From NCBI GenBank assembly GCA_022316685.1, contig JAKJHU010000152.1, positions 248,001 to 312,000 of the forward strand: a stretch of 64,000 nucleotides of DNA. Direction: 5' to 3'. The position numbers and the translations under genes are program-made. This document shows, one piece after another, positions 33,736 through 45,815 of this stretch (position 1 is the first letter of the stretch; every line of letters starts with the position of its first letter). The stretch is from Progne subis subis. Lineage: Eukaryota > Chordata > Aves > Passeriformes > Hirundinidae. The notes beneath the pieces were generated by a model. That model saw nothing but the letters and a program-made list of their open reading frames with translations. It searched no databases and was not told where the DNA came from.

Positions 33736-34831
33736 TGCTGGGGGGGATTTAATTATCCCAAGGAGCTGGGTAACACAGAGACAGCTGGGATGGGGGCTGG
33801 TGCTGCCTGTGCACCTGGGATTGCCAGGGAGGCTCAGAAAAGTTGCTGGAATCACAGCACCCGTGTGGTTTTGCTGCAGGATGGGGACAGAGCCGAGGCT
33901 GCCCCGTGTCCCCAGGACAGGGACATTTCCAGAGGTGAAAATGAGGCAGTGGAGGCAGAATTGGTCTGGCCAGTGATGTGTCAGATTGGCTCTGGGGTGG
34001 GAACAGGGCTGAGCTGGGAGCTGTGGTTGGAACTGGAGGCTGGGCTGGGGAAGGGTGAGACCCTGGCAAGGGCGGGCATCCGCTGTGCACAGAGCCTGGG
34101 AGCACAGAAGGAGCTCAGAGTGCACAGGCAGAGTGTAACCTTTGAGCAGGGGCTGCCAGGGCACAGGGAGCGCTGGAACCGTGCTGGTGGCTGTGCTGAG
34201 AGCTGCAGGACCCCTGAGAGGAGCACACGGTGTCCCTGGTGTCAGCTCAGGCTGCAGCAGCTCTCGTCTCTGCCCCTCCGCTGCTCATCTCTGCTGGAAG
34301 CGACTCAAGAGAAATCAGACAAACCTGCACAAATAAATGTGTTATTTATTTCCTTGTGCCTTCAGTTATACCCCCTGAGACTTTGTGTGTTTATTGTCTT
34401 GGTTCATCTTCCCTTTCTAAAGCCAAAACCAGCCCGAGGAGCTCCCCTGGCACTTCTGCACGTGTCTGAGCCTCCCCTTGGGCAAAGCTTAAAGCTCTGG
34501 GTGTGGATTTCTCTCTCCAGGGCTGTCACCCAAGTGCTTCAAGGGCGCTGAGCTGGGCTGGGGAGCTCTCAGGGCTTAGAGGGAGCGAGCAGAGAGGATT
34601 GAAGACAGAAGCAGGGAGCTGGTGCCATCCTGCAGAGTGACACCCTGCTCTGTCCCTGCCGGTTGCTATGGCATTTTCATTTCTGCTTCTTCGCAAAGGG
34701 GATTTGTGGGTTTTTTTCCCTAGTTACTGAGCAAACCTCGGCAGCATGGAGGACTAGTCACTGCTGATGTGAAAACAGCGATATGGGAAAAATAAAGTTG
34801 TTTGATTTTTCGATGAGTCTGAACATCAGCA

Positions 34832-34932
34832 GTAGAGAATCACAGGATGGCTTGGGTTGGAAGGGACCTGGAAGATCATCCCATTCCAACCCCCTCCCAT
34901 GGGCAAGGACTGCAGCTCTGATCACCAGAACT
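34832..34932 (-). mobile_element. CR1 3' fragment
   Basis: AATCACAGGATGGCTTGGGT then TTGGAAGGGACC and ATCATCCCATTCCAACCCC on plus, the antisense CR1 3' end. Confidence 0.88.
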
Positions 34933-35614
34933 GTGCAAGAGACACTGAGATATTCCAAATCTCCTGCTAAGGAATTCTCCTGTTAAAAACCTGGGGATTT
35001 TGGGCCATGGATGGCCCAGTAAAAAGCTTGGGCTTTCAGGACGAGGAACCTCATGACTGCAGATTATTTCAAGCCTATATTCTGCCACAGAAGGATCTCC
35101 CATATTCCAATAGCCTCTTTCATGTTAGAAATTCTGTGCAAATTAGTGTAATTAGGGTTAAATTACCCCTGAAGTATGTCCAGTGGAATTTATACATGGC
35201 ACATTTTTTCCCAGTTGAATACAGAAATGAAAGGATGGTACAAACCCTCATGCCCAGGTGTTTGAAGGTGATGAGCCACCTGAATCAAACCACCTCAGCC
35301 TTGAAATCCAGACAACTCAATCATACAAATACACTCTATTCAAAAAGCTCTAGGAAGCTGGTAGAGCAAATTTGACTTCTGAGGTGATGGAAAATCTGTG
35401 AGCATTTTGGGAATATTTTTTTGGTCTATCACAAGCATTTTGATGGCCTTTGGACAGGACAGACAGGAGAGAAGTGATTTACCTCAAACACTGGGTCTGT
35501 GCCTCTGGATGTAACTTCTCCAGGAGAGCATCTCTCCCCACAGCCAGGTCTGCATGGAAGGATTTGGGCAGAGCCCTTCAAGTCAGGAATGTGAAGCACA
35601 GAACCATTAAATAG

Positions 35615-35980
35615 GATCCTAAAATATCCTGGAGCATGGAGTCCAACCCTGGCCCTGCACAGGCACCCCAACAATCCCAAACTGTGCCTTTGGGCAAGGG
35701 CTGGAAGGGACAGGACACAGGGAATGGCTCCCACTGCCAGAGGGCAGGGCTGGATGGGATTTGGGCAGCAATTGTTGGCTGGGAGGGTGTTGAGGCCCTG
35801 GCACAGGGTGCCCAGAGCAGCTGTGGCTGCCCCTGGATCCCTGGCAGTGCCCAAGGCCAGGCTGGACAGGGCTGGGAGCAGCCTGGGACAGTGGGAGGTG
35901 TCCCTGCCATGGCAGAGGGTGGCACTGGCATGATTTTTTAAGGTCTCTCCCCATCCAAACCATTCCACAATTCCATGATG
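35615..35980 (+). mobile_element. CR1 fragments, inverted pair
   Basis: 35615-35685 is an antisense piece (GGAGTCCAACCCTGGCCCTG). From about 35770 a sense CR1 3' region runs through GTTGAGGCCCTGGCACAGGG and GGACAGTGGGAGGTGTCC to the terminal ACCATTCCACAATTCCATGA. Confidence 0.85.
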
Positions 35981-37086
35981 AAAAAAAAAAAAGTACATGA
36001 AAACTCTGGATCGAGACATTTTGGATTGCTTGGTTGCAGAACACAGCGCAGCAGCATTGATCTGGAAAAACACATTTCTTGCACCTTGCTGCAGCAAATC
36101 CTCCATCCCATTTTAAGCCCCCCACAGTGCGCTCTTGGCCAGCTCAGCAGTGAGGAAGAGCCCAAATAAAAGGTAATTCTGCTCCCAGGGAAGCTTTTCA
36201 TACACAGGCGAGTTGGAAATTCTGACACTGCTTCCCCTGCTGTGCTTTTTACAGGAGAGATTCCCACTTTCCAGAAAAATCTGTGTGACATCTTTCAAGT
36301 GATGCATTCATGGAATCAAATCAAACAGCCAGCTAGGAAAAATTCAGATAAATTATGAAGGCAAAGCAAACAGAAAGAAATTAAGCACATACATGCACAC
36401 AGCCACAAGCATGAGAGCTCTCTCCCAGCAGCTTCTCCTGTTCACTGATACACAATATTATGTTCATGGACCCTTTTCATACCTGCAAACTTAAAATATA
36501 TAGGGAATATAAAGAAATGTATATTTTTATACAACAAATATAAAGGTATGTTTTATCATATGAGATTAAAATTACTTCCGAACTGGCATATTCTCTCCCC
36601 AGAATGATGTAAACTTCCATGGCACTGCAGAATCATGTGATAAAGCAGTATAAGAGGGAGTGCTAAAATTAGGAAGGGGGATTGGCTCTATCTGCAGCTT
36701 TCCTTGGGACTGGCCTAAGTGAAAAGTGATCACTGATGAAGCCTGTGCCAGTGGCAGAGAGGAAAGAGCTCCCTCGGGGTGGGAATTGTCCTGTGTGCAC
36801 TGCTGTCCCACAGGGAGCCAGGCTTAGCACAAAGCCCTGGAATAATTCATTAGCTCTCACCAAGACTGCAGGAGTTAAAGGAAATTCTTGTGTCACTTTA
36901 CACTCCAGCCCACAGGAATTCCAAACCTCACGGGGGTTTAATTTATTGTCTTTCAGTGAAAATTCGCTCACGTGTTACATCCTTCATCCCAAAACTGTTC
37001 CCAAAAAACCTGTGGGGTCTAACACACCTTGGACAGGTGGTTTAGGTAAAATCCCAGCTCTGTCTGCGTCCTTACATGCTGACTAA

Positions 37087-37145
37087 TCACAGAATCCTTA
37101 AAATTGGAAAAGACCTCCAAGATCATCGAGTTCAACCTTAAATTT
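37087..37145 (-). mobile_element. CR1 3' terminal fragment
   Basis: Plus strand AATCACAGAATCCTTAAAAT, then GGAAAAGACCTCCAAGATCA, a short antisense CR1 end. Confidence 0.85.
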
Positions 37146-38176
37146 CAGCTTCTCTGCTGTTTTCATGGATTCCTTCCAGGAGCTGCAGCTCCAGCTGCTC
37201 TGCAAACACGGATCTCTGCCTGGGCTGCAGACACCTCCCTGTCCAAACAGCACATTCACCACCCTGCACCCACTGGAAGAGATCCTGCTGTTCCCTTCCC
37301 TTGGGAGGCACTTTTTGTGGAATTCAGAGCCTCTCTAAGCCCCTGCTTTCTTTTCTTTTTTTTTTTTTTAATAGAGTCCGAGGGAATGATTTTCAGAAGG
37401 GGGAAAACAGAGTTTTGTAATTCCTGAAAATCTGAGTCACTGCTGCCCACTGCCAGTTACCGCTTTAGGAGCTCAGTCTGGCATCGGTGTCCCAGTGGGC
37501 AGAGGAAGTGGGAAATATTTGGGCATTGTCCAAGAGGAGAAGTTCTCCACAAACCCTTCTTGCTGTTCCAGCGGTGGACGGGAATGCAGCGTGTGTTGTC
37601 CAGGTTTTTGGGGAATCCTCGTGCCTGGAAGTGGCTGGAAGTGCACAGTAGTGCCTGGGCTGAGCGTGGCTTTGCTGCCAGCACCATTAATTCCTGATTA
37701 AAGCAGAATTCTGCATTTTCCCTCCCCAATGAAGGCTGCAAGCTGCAGTTTCCCTGCTGAGCAGCTGTCTGACCGCAGTGCAACACGAGTGCCTGATGCT
37801 TTCAGCAGCTCCAGGACTTCTCAGCTGATTTACCTGAAAAAAAGCCGAGCTGATCAAGATTCAGACGGGGCTGGAAGGCTGGAAAGGAAGAGGAACCATC
37901 TCCCCACAGAGGAGATCGCGGTGTGTGTCTGGATTGGAGCTCATGGTGCTGTCTGGGCTCCCCAAGCTCCCCCAGCACAGATTTCTCCTTAAAGGAGGGA
38001 GGAGTGTTGGCAGTGAACACCAGCCTGTGGTGCCTCTCTCCAGAGCGCTGCCTGCTCCTGCCTTTAAGGAAAGCCTGAGAAAATTTCAGCTGCTTTGATA
38101 GGAAATGGTTGACTGGAACTTCACTGCATCCTGGCTGCATCCATCTGCAGTCGGAAGAGGACAGATTTTTTTGACA

Positions 38177-38208
38177 ATAGAGATTTTTGACAAAATGAAA
38201 ATCTCTAT
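38177..38208. repeat. perfect inverted repeat (11-bp arms, 10-base loop)
   Basis: Arms ATAGAGATTTT and AAAATCTCTAT are exact reverse complements around a 10-base spacer. It lies 23 bases left of the LTR target duplication. Confidence 0.85.
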
Positions 38209-38231
38209 AGCAACCATGTGTTTGTCACTTG

Positions 38232-39004
38232 GGCAGTGTGATAAATGTCCTGAAAGTTAATTCATGTTGAATATGTCTGTATTATGATACACCCATATAA
38301 AATATAAAATATAAGTTTGTGTATGCTTGTACATGTTCTAATAAAAACTGCGAGATATTGCAAGGTTAATTCATGTAAGTTTATATCTGAAAAACATAAA
38401 AACCATACAGGAAAAGTACAAAATATTTCTGCTGGCAGCAAAACCCCAGAACAGGGACACAAGGAAGAGAGAGGAATGTCAGTGAAAAGCCTCTGCCAGG
38501 AAACCCTGAAAAGGAACACAAAAGCCACGGAAGAAGCAGATGAGCTACTCAAGAACCGATTGATTACATCAGATCAGTATCTCACCTGTTTCCTCCGGAC
38601 ATTATCATATCTCCTCATACCTCATCGGACTCTTCTGGACATTACCATATCTGCGACACACCTGGGCTCAGCCATTAAGGTCATTGTTAACCCAGGAAAA
38701 ACTATTCAGGACTCCCAGACCCGAACATGAATAGTTAATGAAGCCACCTTAGACGAGGAAAACATCGGAGCCTCGTCTCTTCTCCACGATCCTCTGTATA
38801 AAAAGGGGCAGCTCCAAGCCGAAAATGTGAACTTGGGAGGTGACATACTAACAGAGTGTGTTACCTTGTTCACCCAGTGCCAAAACCCCGGGGTTCAACG
38901 CTGTCCTTTTAATTGTGGCTGTCCTGAGACTGTCATTTTGTCTCTCAATAAAATTCTGAATTTTGATTTCTAAAAATTTGGTCTATCTTATTTATAACAG
39001 GCAG
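38232..39004 (+). mobile_element. solo ERV LTR (763 bp) with 5-bp target duplication
   Basis: LTR 38237-38999 runs from TGTGATAA to TTATAACA, ends that are inverted repeats with one mismatch, flanked by GGCAG at 38232-38236 and 39000-39004. TATAAAAA at 38797-38804 and AATAAA at 38947-38952 follow at LTR-like spacing. A 137-codon open frame inside it has no recognisable product. The 5-bp duplication suits an ERVL-like class (inference). Confidence 0.88.
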
Positions 39005-39773
39005 AATCCCCAGGGGCTCTTCCTAAGGTGCTGGGTGTGCTCCCTCCCAGGTGCTTACACCTGAATGAGGTCCTTTCATCCACCACCCCTGACTGTTTTA
39101 GAAATTATTGTCTCGGTGTTTGACCACCAGCATCACCGATGGTTCAGGGCCTCTCAGCCATTTAAAGCAGGCTCCTTAACACCCAGGCAGTCCCGGGGAG
39201 CCTGTGCCCTGCCTCTGCCTTCTGGCGAGCTGGGCAAGAGTGAATTTACCGAAAAGTGTTTATGTGTGCACGATTACGGCCACACGTGGAGAGGGGAACC
39301 ACTCCCCAAAAAGAGCAGCACGTGGGGAAAGATAAAAAAGGAAAACGTAATAGCTGACAAAAAGCCCAGCAAGACAGAAATGAGAAAGAGAGAAGAAAAT
39401 CCCCTAGCGGAGGGATGCTAGAGCTGACAGCAGAATTCCAGAGGCAGGAGCTGGTTGGCTGCTGCTCCCGGTTTTGTCATCGAGGGCAGGACGAGATCCC
39501 TGGCCCCGTGCGCATCCCTGGCTCGGGGGATCCGCGGCTGCTGCTGCAGCGCTCGCCCGCAGGGTCAGTGCTGAGCTCGGAGGCCGGGAACTGAGCAGGG
39601 GAAAACCCATCTCTGTCCAAATGCCCTTGGAATGCCGAGGGAGAGAAGGTGCGACCCCGGCAGCAAAGCCCTGACAGAGCAGTCCTGCTCACAGAGCATC
39701 CTCCGGTGTCACCTCCAGGCTGCTCCGCTCCCCAGCGTTCCCAGCACGCTGCTGTTTCACTTTGTGCTCCTGG

Positions 39774-39851
39774 AGGTTCGGGACAGCTCTTCCCCTAAGG
39801 AATGCTGCAGGAATGCAGGTTCGGGACAGCTCCTCCCATAAGGAATGCTGC
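39774..39851. repeat. 43-bp tandem duplication
   Basis: AGGTTCGGGACAGCTC-(8 nt)-TAAGGAATGCTGC occurs at 39774 and again at 39817 with two or three differences. Confidence 0.9.
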
Positions 39852-42800
39852 TTTCCCCACGTCCTGTGGAGCAGGGATGGTGCTCTGCCAGCCCGGCAGA
39901 TTCCCTCACTCCGAGCCACTTTCTGATTCTAACAGCAGCCCATAATCCATCATTTCTGTGGATTTTTTGCCTTTTTCCAGGAAACTGAACCGAGCATGTC
40001 AGAGAGAACCAGCAGCAGCCAGAGCAGCTTTTCCTGGTTCTCTCATGAAATGAGTTTTAGGAGGCTGGTGTCTATCCCTGGCTGTATCCCTCTGGCGTAC
40101 AGAGGAATAATTAATGAAATATTAGTAATCTGCATTTATGGGCTCCTTTCGCAGACAATGCTTGATTAATCCCCACCGTCATCTACCCAAATAAGAGGAG
40201 ATTAACCGACATCCTAATCTGTCATAAATCAAACAGGCAGGGAGCCTTACCTCGAGAGACAGACAAACAGCACCGAGCCTACAACGGGGTTTAGCCTACA
40301 TTATTCTAATTTAAGCCAACACCAGGGAGTCTGAAGTCATGGATTTTCGGGCTGCATTTCAAAGCACCGCAATCTGGGATGCGTTCCCTTCTTCTCCCAC
40401 TGCACCTCCCTGCCATTGTCGCTTGTTCTCGTCACAGACAAAGAAAATCCGCTTCCCTCGCTGGGGGCACGGGGGCCCGAGGTCTCCTAGCTCGCAGAGC
40501 TTTTTTTTGGAATGCCAAGACCTGACAGCTCCATTGAGGAGCTCCAGGGGCTGGGAGAATTGGGAAGCAGCGGTTTGCTTTCTGCAGGAATGCCGAGTCT
40601 GTTTCTGGTTTGGGGGAGCTCGCTGTTAATTTGCAAATCAAAACCAAACGAAGTCAGCCAAGGAAATCTTTCCCGGGGACATTCTGGATTTCCTCAGGCT
40701 ATAAAAATGTTGAAGCCTCTAAACATCTCAGACCTGTTTTCCTGCATTCCGGGGCTATAGCCTACCTGCACCCTAAGGCTAAGATGGAATCACTGTCTCA
40801 CACCGATTCTTCCTGACATTCACAAGCTCTTTAAAAAAAAAAAAATTCCCTCCTCAGATTCGCTTTTGGCAAGGAAAGGAAGCAGATAAGGAAACATAAA
40901 TGGCACTTTTTCTAAGGATGATGTGCGAAAGATGCAAATGCACAAGCGTGAAAGAGAGACCAGACTCCTAAGGTATTCATGACTGTTGATTTTAGCGCTA
41001 TCAACATCTTTTTGTCACAGATGTCACCACAGAGGTGAAGCGAGTAGCAACTGTGACTCAGGATGGCAGCGTGGGCTCTGGCGTGACAGGGAACCCATTT
41101 CTCACTCTCTGCCTGTTCCCTGAGCCATCGGCCCCCGACAGCTTGTTCAGGCTGCTGCCTTGGGAGCAGGATTAAATCCTTAGCTGGGAGGTGATTTTGT
41201 GGGTGTTTACCAAGTCATGCTGAGGTCTGATGAAATTCAAACCCCTTTAATTGGCATTTCCTTGTGGTGGATAGGCACGGAGGATGAACCAGGTGCCTTG
41301 GGGCCAATACCAAGAGCATCTTAAAGAGGAAAATATCAACCCATTGTGCAGAGTATTTGGCATCTTACAGCATCATTTCTCCGTTGTGAGTGCTTTGCCT
41401 TGTCTGTGTCCTGTCCTCCTGGGTGGAAGCAACTCAGCCTAAACCCAAACTACTTTTGAGACCTTTCTGGAAAATCTTGTATAGACGTATATTCTGATTT
41501 CTCGTCATTTGCGCAAAGAATTAAAATGTCCCGAGAGAAAAATCTTTGCTGCAGCAAAAATCCTGGATATCTAAGGCCATAGGAAATGCCATTTTATCCC
41601 AGACTTAACTTCCTTATCATCCTCACAGGAGCCAGTTACATCCTCCTGAAGAGCAGCACAAGAGCCATAAAAGAGAGAATCATAGCTAAGGGCCAGATAA
41701 AGCTGTGCTACTCTGAAACACACAAAGCTCTAATTTTTAATGCTTTTGTGTGCCCTTAAAGCACCATGACCAGGCTGCAGGAAGGAGCAGGCATTTGGCA
41801 GCTGATCACCTGGCAAGTGTTAAAAGGAACAACTTCTGTGCAGCTCAGGAGACGGCCAAGGTAACATCCATCTTTATCCTCTGGGTCTCTCTGCTTTGCT
41901 GGATTATATAATTTGTTTATTCTTTGGACAAAGCCTGCAACAATGTAAATCTTGGCATCAATAACAAAAGGAAAAGTGGAAAGCAGGAGCACTGGTTGCT
42001 CTGGCTTGGTGCTCTGCCCTTTCTTATACAAACTGAAATTCTTTCCTTCGCCCCTCCTCTTTTTGTTACTTCATTTACTGTGAAGAATTATAAATGCTCT
42101 GCGTAAAATTATCCTCTGGGTTTGTTTATTTTATTTTATTTTTTTTTTAATTACAAATACATAAAGCCCGTAGAGCTTTCCCTATCTGTGGAGCTGATCT
42201 GCCACGATGGAAAAGCTGCAGGCACCGGGTTTGGCTCTGCAACGGGAAAGGGAAACCTGTCAATCCACATGAAATGCTGAAACAGCAACTGAAACATTTG
42301 CTTTTCCCAACAGGCACCCAGGGCCTCTTTGAGGATTAAACCTACTGCTAAATTTAGCCTGGTCTCACTGGAGTCAGTATCAGAAGTTATCAGATCAGGA
42401 CATCTCTGGAGGGAATGACGTCTGTCCCGTGGAAGTCTGAGCCCCTGAGCCCCGGCAGGCTCCTGTCCTGCCCTGGGCTGCAGCAGAGTGTTCTGTGGAG
42501 CCAGAGACTCCAGACACATCGTGGGATCCCTCAGAGGATGTGAAAAACCTGCTCTCATCAGGCTGTTCACTCTCAGGTCCTGAGCAAAATAACCTTGAAC
42601 TGGATGTCACAGGCAGGAGAACGGTTAAACCACCTGAAACATTGTGATCTGTTATTTTCTGAGCTGTTTATTCAGTGTGAGACTTGCACTGACCTTTTCC
42701 ATTGCTGGATCATACCAATGGAAATTCCCTTTTCCAGTGCAATTTACGCTCTCATCTGCTCTAAATTACGGAGTGTTTATACAGACTTTGCAGATTCTTG

Positions 42801-43436
42801 TTTGGGTCAATTGCTTTCCTCATCACTTCCCCCTCTGAGCTGTGGAAACAAGTTACTCCATCCCTTTAGGAAACACCCCACTCCCATTTTCTTTCTGTTT
42901 GGAGCAGAGCCTGAAGGAAGGAAGTGTCTGGAGAGCTCAGGTGGGGCTTCCCAGAGGGGCTGGAGCAGCGCCGTGTCCCCACAGCCGTGGTTAAAATGTG
43001 CTGCTTTTTCAAAGGTCCCTTTTTGCTTCTCAGGATGAAGGACACCAGGCTGGAATGGCACCAGGCTGCCAGTGCTGAGCCATGGAAATTCAAGACAAGT
43101 TCCATCCCTCTCACTGGGAAAGGCTTCACTGACTGGAACTTGTGACTCCTCTGTGGCTGTTGTCTTCTCAAAACTAACCCCACACCTGTGGGGTACTCTG
43201 AAGGTGTTGAGAGTTTAAATTTTAAAGCCCTTTGGAATATTTCTTCTCTCTGTGTTTGATTAGAAGCCGTGATTTGACTCAGTTCGATTTGATTCAGGGT
43301 CCAAAGACTGAAGAGCAAAGACTGCGCTCAGAGAGCAGAGTAGCAGTTATGGGACCACACTAAATATTCACTGCACAGAATCTTGATTTTTGTCCAGTTT
43401 TAAATACTTGATACTCTACATAAATATACTGGAACT

Positions 43437-43453
43437 GTGTGTGTGTGTGTGTG
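43437..43453. repeat. (TG)n microsatellite
   Basis: About eight TG dinucleotides. Confidence 0.9.
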
Positions 43454-43792
43454 AATTTACTAGTCCCAGGTGAATGTCCTCCTCCCTCTTACAATGACAA
43501 AAGGAAAAAGAGACAACTGGTATAAACACCAAAGGAGTCCATTTCCTTATTTCCTTCCCTGAAATCTGGGGATGTCTGCTCTGAGAACAACACCACAAAC
43601 ACCTTTTACCCTCTTATTTCTATCTATTAAGTGTTCAGACATGACTGTAGGACATAAAGTCTGATCTTCTTCAATCAGAATCACTTTGTCCCCAGGTCCT
43701 GGAGACACAGAGCTCCTGTGTGGGACTGGGAAGGGTAAAACAAACACAGATTTCCTCAGGTGCCACTGGACAATCAGAGTCACTTCACAATT

Positions 43793-43798
43793 TTTATT
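43793..43798 (-). terminator. TMEM38A: candidate TMEM38A poly(A) signal
   Basis: First minus-strand AATAAA that I find past the TMEM38A stop, followed by a GT-rich stretch. Implies a 3' UTR of about 1.8 kb. Confidence 0.4.
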
Positions 43799-45584
43799 TG
43801 CTGACAGCTTTTATAAAACAAAATTCCCCTTGGATCAGACATCTCATAAAACATTGATTCAGTCTCGTGCATGCCCGTGACACATCAGGATCCAGCAGAG
43901 CAGCATCTGCAGGCCCAGACAGTGGAGCTGGCAGGCAGAATTCCAGAATTCCTGCTTTCTGCTGAAGGGGAGGGAAACTCACAAAATTAAGGCACTGTCA
44001 AACCCCAAGCCCACAGATCATTTGACCTTTCCTACTGGCTTTCCTCTGCTTGCACACCAGGATGGCTTATCTTTAATTAACCATCAGTTAGAATTGGAAT
44101 TTTGGACAGGGACACACACACAAACCCCAACTTCTCTTAAGTCCCATTTCCACTCCCAACTGGAATGGAAACAGCAGCAAACCTCACTGCTAGGGATGGA
44201 AAATGCCCAGTGCTACACCCCTAGGCTCGCCACTCTGCCTGTGGTGAGCCCAGCCCTTGGAAGATGCCATTTATCAGAACAAAATCAGTCATAAGAACAG
44301 CTCTGAACTACTCTAAAAGCCAGTGTTCAGTAAGCAGAACACGAATGAGCTGACAGACCCCTCCTGAGCCACGCAGGGCAGTTCAGGTTCCTCACTCATG
44401 GGGCACAAGCTGCACTCACAGCCCAGCAGTTTGGCCCGAGGGGACCTACAGAAGGTAATCAGTATTTTCAGCTGATGTGCTTTTCTCAGTCCTTTAGAGT
44501 AGTTTTTCATCAGCCGGTGTGAAATGCCCTGCTTCAGCCTTTCTATCTGAATTTAAGAACGTAGGAAAGGTTTCTTCCTGCATCCAGGGAGTGTCCAGGC
44601 TGTCCTGGAGCAACCAGGATTGCTGCAAGCCCAAAGCAGCACGTGGCTGTGGGCTCAGGGCCACAATTAGAAGTTCCAACTGCAACGTTAAAAGAAAGCC
44701 AGATTCAGGTCCATGACTTAGGTGCCCTGGCAATTATAAATAAACAGTAATAAATACTTACACTCACACACACTCTTCTTGTATCCCACAGGATTACAAA
44801 CAAACCAGAGCCATGCTTCTCCCCCGGTTCAGTAGGATCAGGTTTGGGGTGGGACACACTCAGTAACAACGTGCAGCAATGCCACACACAGCCTAAGATA
44901 GTGCCAGTGCCAACACATGGCACTGGGAGCACTTCACAGCTTCAGAGCTCTTGCAAACACAGACGTGGATGAGCAAATGACAATGGCCTGACCATTAGAA
45001 TCAGAGGGAACCGAGGTGAACGGCCAAAGGCCACGTCCTTATTGCATTTGAAATGTCACATTACTGGGAGATATGGCAGGTGTGGGAGCTGGGAAAAACC
45101 AGACCAGGTTCATACCAGGCCATTTAATTTCCTCCAGTATGAAAACTGATTTCCACATCGTGCCTTGACGGTTTGTTGTTTTGGCAGACGTTGAAAAGGT
45201 CAGTGAAAACTCAAAGGAACTTCTGAGTTGCAGGAGCACAAACCATTCCCCCCATTCATAAATAAACACAGTGAATGATTTTACATCAATTGAAAATGCT
45301 GCATCAGATTTGCTGACAACTTGGGAACTGGCACTCACTTACCACCCTGGCACAAACCTACAAATCCCTGAAAATCTGATCAGAAGAGAGAGGCAGAGAC
45401 CAAGAAGCAAGCAGCAGCACAGAGAGCAAAAATGAAATTCAGGGACCCGGCTGGCAGTGTCCTGGCTTCCACCTCTCCTCTGGAGTCTGAGAGAGAAGGA
45501 CCGGAGCACAAAGGAGGTCACGGGTGGCTTCGAGACTCAGCTCTGGAAGAATTTTCTTGGCCTATTTTCTGCGCCGTTGCTTTT

Positions 45585-45815
45585 TTATTCAGCTTTTTTT
45601 GCCTTCCGTTTCCTCGTGCCTTCGTTCAGCTCCTCTTTGGACTTGGCAGGAGGAGGAGGAGGAGGAGGAGGGTGGGACACCTCGTGGGAGGTGCTGTGGT
45701 GGTCGTGGTGGTGGCTTGGGTGCCCACTGGAGACAGAGCCAAAGAGGACGGGGCAGATGAGGTTTTCCAGAGGAGCAAAAGGCGAAGCGTGCGAGTGAGT
45801 GGCCGTCATGAAAAC
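45585..45815 (-). CDS. TMEM38A: TMEM38A exon 6 (C-terminus)
   Basis: [20 protein letters not shown], a histidine-rich run, eight prolines encoded by a GGA/CCT microsatellite, then [20 protein letters not shown] and TAA. Confidence 0.96.
   Translation of the reverse strand, partial: VFMTATHSHASPFAPLENLICPVLFGSVSSGHPSHHHDHHSTSHEVSHPPPPPPPPAKSKEELNEGTRKRKAKKAE

Larger units (their letters stand above)
33740..38150. other. gene-poor interval, left part
   Basis: Only CR1 pieces and simple AT-rich stretches recognised. The missing N-terminal NWD1 exons would be expected here or further right; none was found. Confidence 0.5.
39005..43790. other. gene-poor interval, right part
   Basis: No coding exon recognised. 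Contains a small CpG-rich patch (about 39450-39610), a 43-bp duplication, a poly(A) run near 40833 and a (TG)n tract at about 43437. Confidence 0.5.

Noticed and set aside
33724..34164. 146-aa minus frame as a missing NWD1 N-terminal exon
   Set aside because: No resemblance to the NWD1 N-terminus that I can see, and no suitable splice sites.
38317..38730. 137-aa frame inside the LTR
   Set aside because: Lies wholly within a solo LTR upstream of its TATA box. No retroviral protein similarity recognised.
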